A stretch of DNA of 7,213 bases. Origin: JACMLD01 sp033761915. GTDB taxonomy: Bacteria; Bacteroidota; Bacteroidia; Chitinophagales; Chitinophagaceae. Made by a program: the position numbers and the translations under genes. The notes beneath the pieces are model-generated. The model was given only the letters and a program-made list of their open reading frames with translations. It was not told the DNA's origin and did no database searches. Each line of letters begins with the position of its first letter. Position 1 is the stretch's first letter. Shown piece after piece: positions 6,557-7,213 of the stretch. The stretch spans positions 1-7,213 of the forward strand of contig JANRMC010000196.1 of the NCBI GenBank assembly GCA_033761915.1. The letters run 5' to 3'.

Positions 6557-7115
6557 AAATGCGTTGTGGCGTAATGCAGATGTTTAAAGGTACATCAAAG
6601 GCATGAATATCCTCAAACTCATCAAAAAGCTCAAAAAACGAAATGCCCACTTTTAATGTTTGTGGCCCGCAGCGGGCAAGATAGCGATCGTAATAACCCA
6701 TGCCATGTCCAATACGATAGCCTCTTTTGTCAATACCTGTACTAGGCACAAATACAATGTCTAAATTAGCAGGAGATACAATAAAGCCATCTAAAGGCTC
6801 CAGTATATTGAACTTGTTTTTGGTATAAAATTTCTCATTATTTATTTCGTGGGCTTCCATTGATTTATCGGGCGGATTAATTTTGGGCCAGCACATTACA
6901 ATGCCCGGCAGGGTAGAGCGAAGCTGGTCTTCAAACAACAATACATCAAATTCTCTTTTAGCTCTCATGGGGCTGTAAGAAAGTATATTTCTTACCAAAG
7001 GCCATTGGTATTGGCAAAACTTATGAAAAATTAAAGCGGTAGCCGTATCGTATTCTTCCTGCGTTAAGGCAGATAGTTTTTTTCGATATTGGTTACGGGC
7101 GGTTGCTTTTAACAT
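6546..7115 (-). CDS. ygfA: 5-formyltetrahydrofolate cyclo-ligase (methenyl-THF synthetase)
   Basis: The enzyme converts 5-formyltetrahydrofolate plus ATP to 5,10-methenyltetrahydrofolate in the cytoplasm, returning this stable folate to the one-carbon pool. The protein is 189 residues, normal for the family. The strongest evidence is the C-terminal signature R-G-Y-R-I-G-H-G-M-G-Y-Y-D-R at 131-144, the nucleotide/folate-binding loop, preceded by V-F-V-P-S-T-G-I-D at 121-129. Supporting features are an N-terminal basic helix (A-R-N-Q-Y-R-K-K-L at 6-14), the R-x-E-F-D segment at 54-57, and W-P-K-I at 76-79. The ATG at 7113-7115 overlaps the 3' end of the preceding gene by 7 nt, and its own stop lies inside lpxK by 11 nt, so it is the middle gene of a compact operon. 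Pairing with lpxK looks like gene packing rather than a shared pathway. Confidence 0.94.
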   Translation of the reverse strand: MLKATARNQYRKKLSALTQEEYDTATALIFHKFCQYQWPLVRNILSYSPMRAKREFDVLLFEDQLRSTLPGIVMCWPKINPPDKSMEAHEINNEKFYTKNKFNILEPLDGFIVSPANLDIVFVPSTGIDKRGYRIGHGMGYYDRYLARCGPQTLKVGISFFELFDEFEDIHAFDVPLNICITPQRIYEF

Positions 7116-7213
7116 AGGCCTTGCAATTGTTTTTTTAAGTGTGCCGCCTGCTGGCAGATAAATGCTTTATCAATGTTTTCAGTAAAAGGTATGGAAAGTA
7201 GTTTGGGGTAACC
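7109..7213 (-). CDS. C-terminal 34 codons of an unidentified protein (partial)
   Basis: An open minus-strand frame enters from the right edge and ends with TAA at 7109-7111, overlapping the cyclo-ligase start by 7 nt (an ATGTTAA arrangement). The visible tail starts G-Y-P-K-L-L-S-I-P-F and ends H-L-K-K-Q-L-Q-G-L-C; it has a hydrophobic strand then an amphipathic, Lys/Gln-rich helix, consistent with the end of a soluble protein. The overlap and shared strand make a real upstream operon gene more likely than a chance frame. I do not recognise the family from this fragment. Confidence 0.6.
   Translation of the reverse strand, partial: GYPKLLSIPFTENIDKAFICQQAAHLKKQLQGLC

Overview
The window looks like a piece of a Bacteroidota chromosome, most likely from the Chitinophagaceae or a related family. 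The evidence is AT-rich intergenic DNA, no recognisable Shine-Dalgarno sequence before any start, an SSB ending in DDLPF, an LpxK (so lipid A and an outer membrane), and a very large secreted protein made of tandem PKD domains followed by Ig-like modules of the kind common in Bacteroidota gliding/type IX-secreted surface proteins. All recognised genes are on the minus strand, so reading order runs from high to low coordinates. The taxonomic placement is inference.

Right part (5474-7213): a tightly packed housekeeping cluster. The last 34 codons of an unidentified gene overlap the start of a 5-formyltetrahydrofolate cyclo-ligase gene by 7 nt. That gene overlaps the start of lpxK (tetraacyldisaccharide 4'-kinase, lipid A synthesis) by 11 nt. 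The three are probably co-transcribed and translationally coupled, although their biochemistry is not obviously linked.

Middle (4366-5473): a 189-bp gap with a compact block of about 76% GC, then ssb (single-stranded DNA-binding protein), then a 502-bp gap. The second gap carries three hairpin-plus-T-run structures, all oriented as minus-strand terminators. The first lies just after ssb. The other two could end a short unannotated leftward transcript, and they also insulate the next gene.

Left part (1-4365): the first 1455 codons of one uninterrupted minus-strand reading frame that runs off the left edge. It has a signal peptide, fifteen PKD modules with a period of about 83 residues, and at least two complete Ig-like modules plus the start of a third. 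Fourteen of the fifteen PKD modules carry two cysteines at equivalent places. The C-terminus, where a type IX sorting domain would be expected, is outside the window. This giant surface or adhesin-type protein is the most notable content. I see no mobile element, CRISPR array, tRNA, rRNA or clear defence system.
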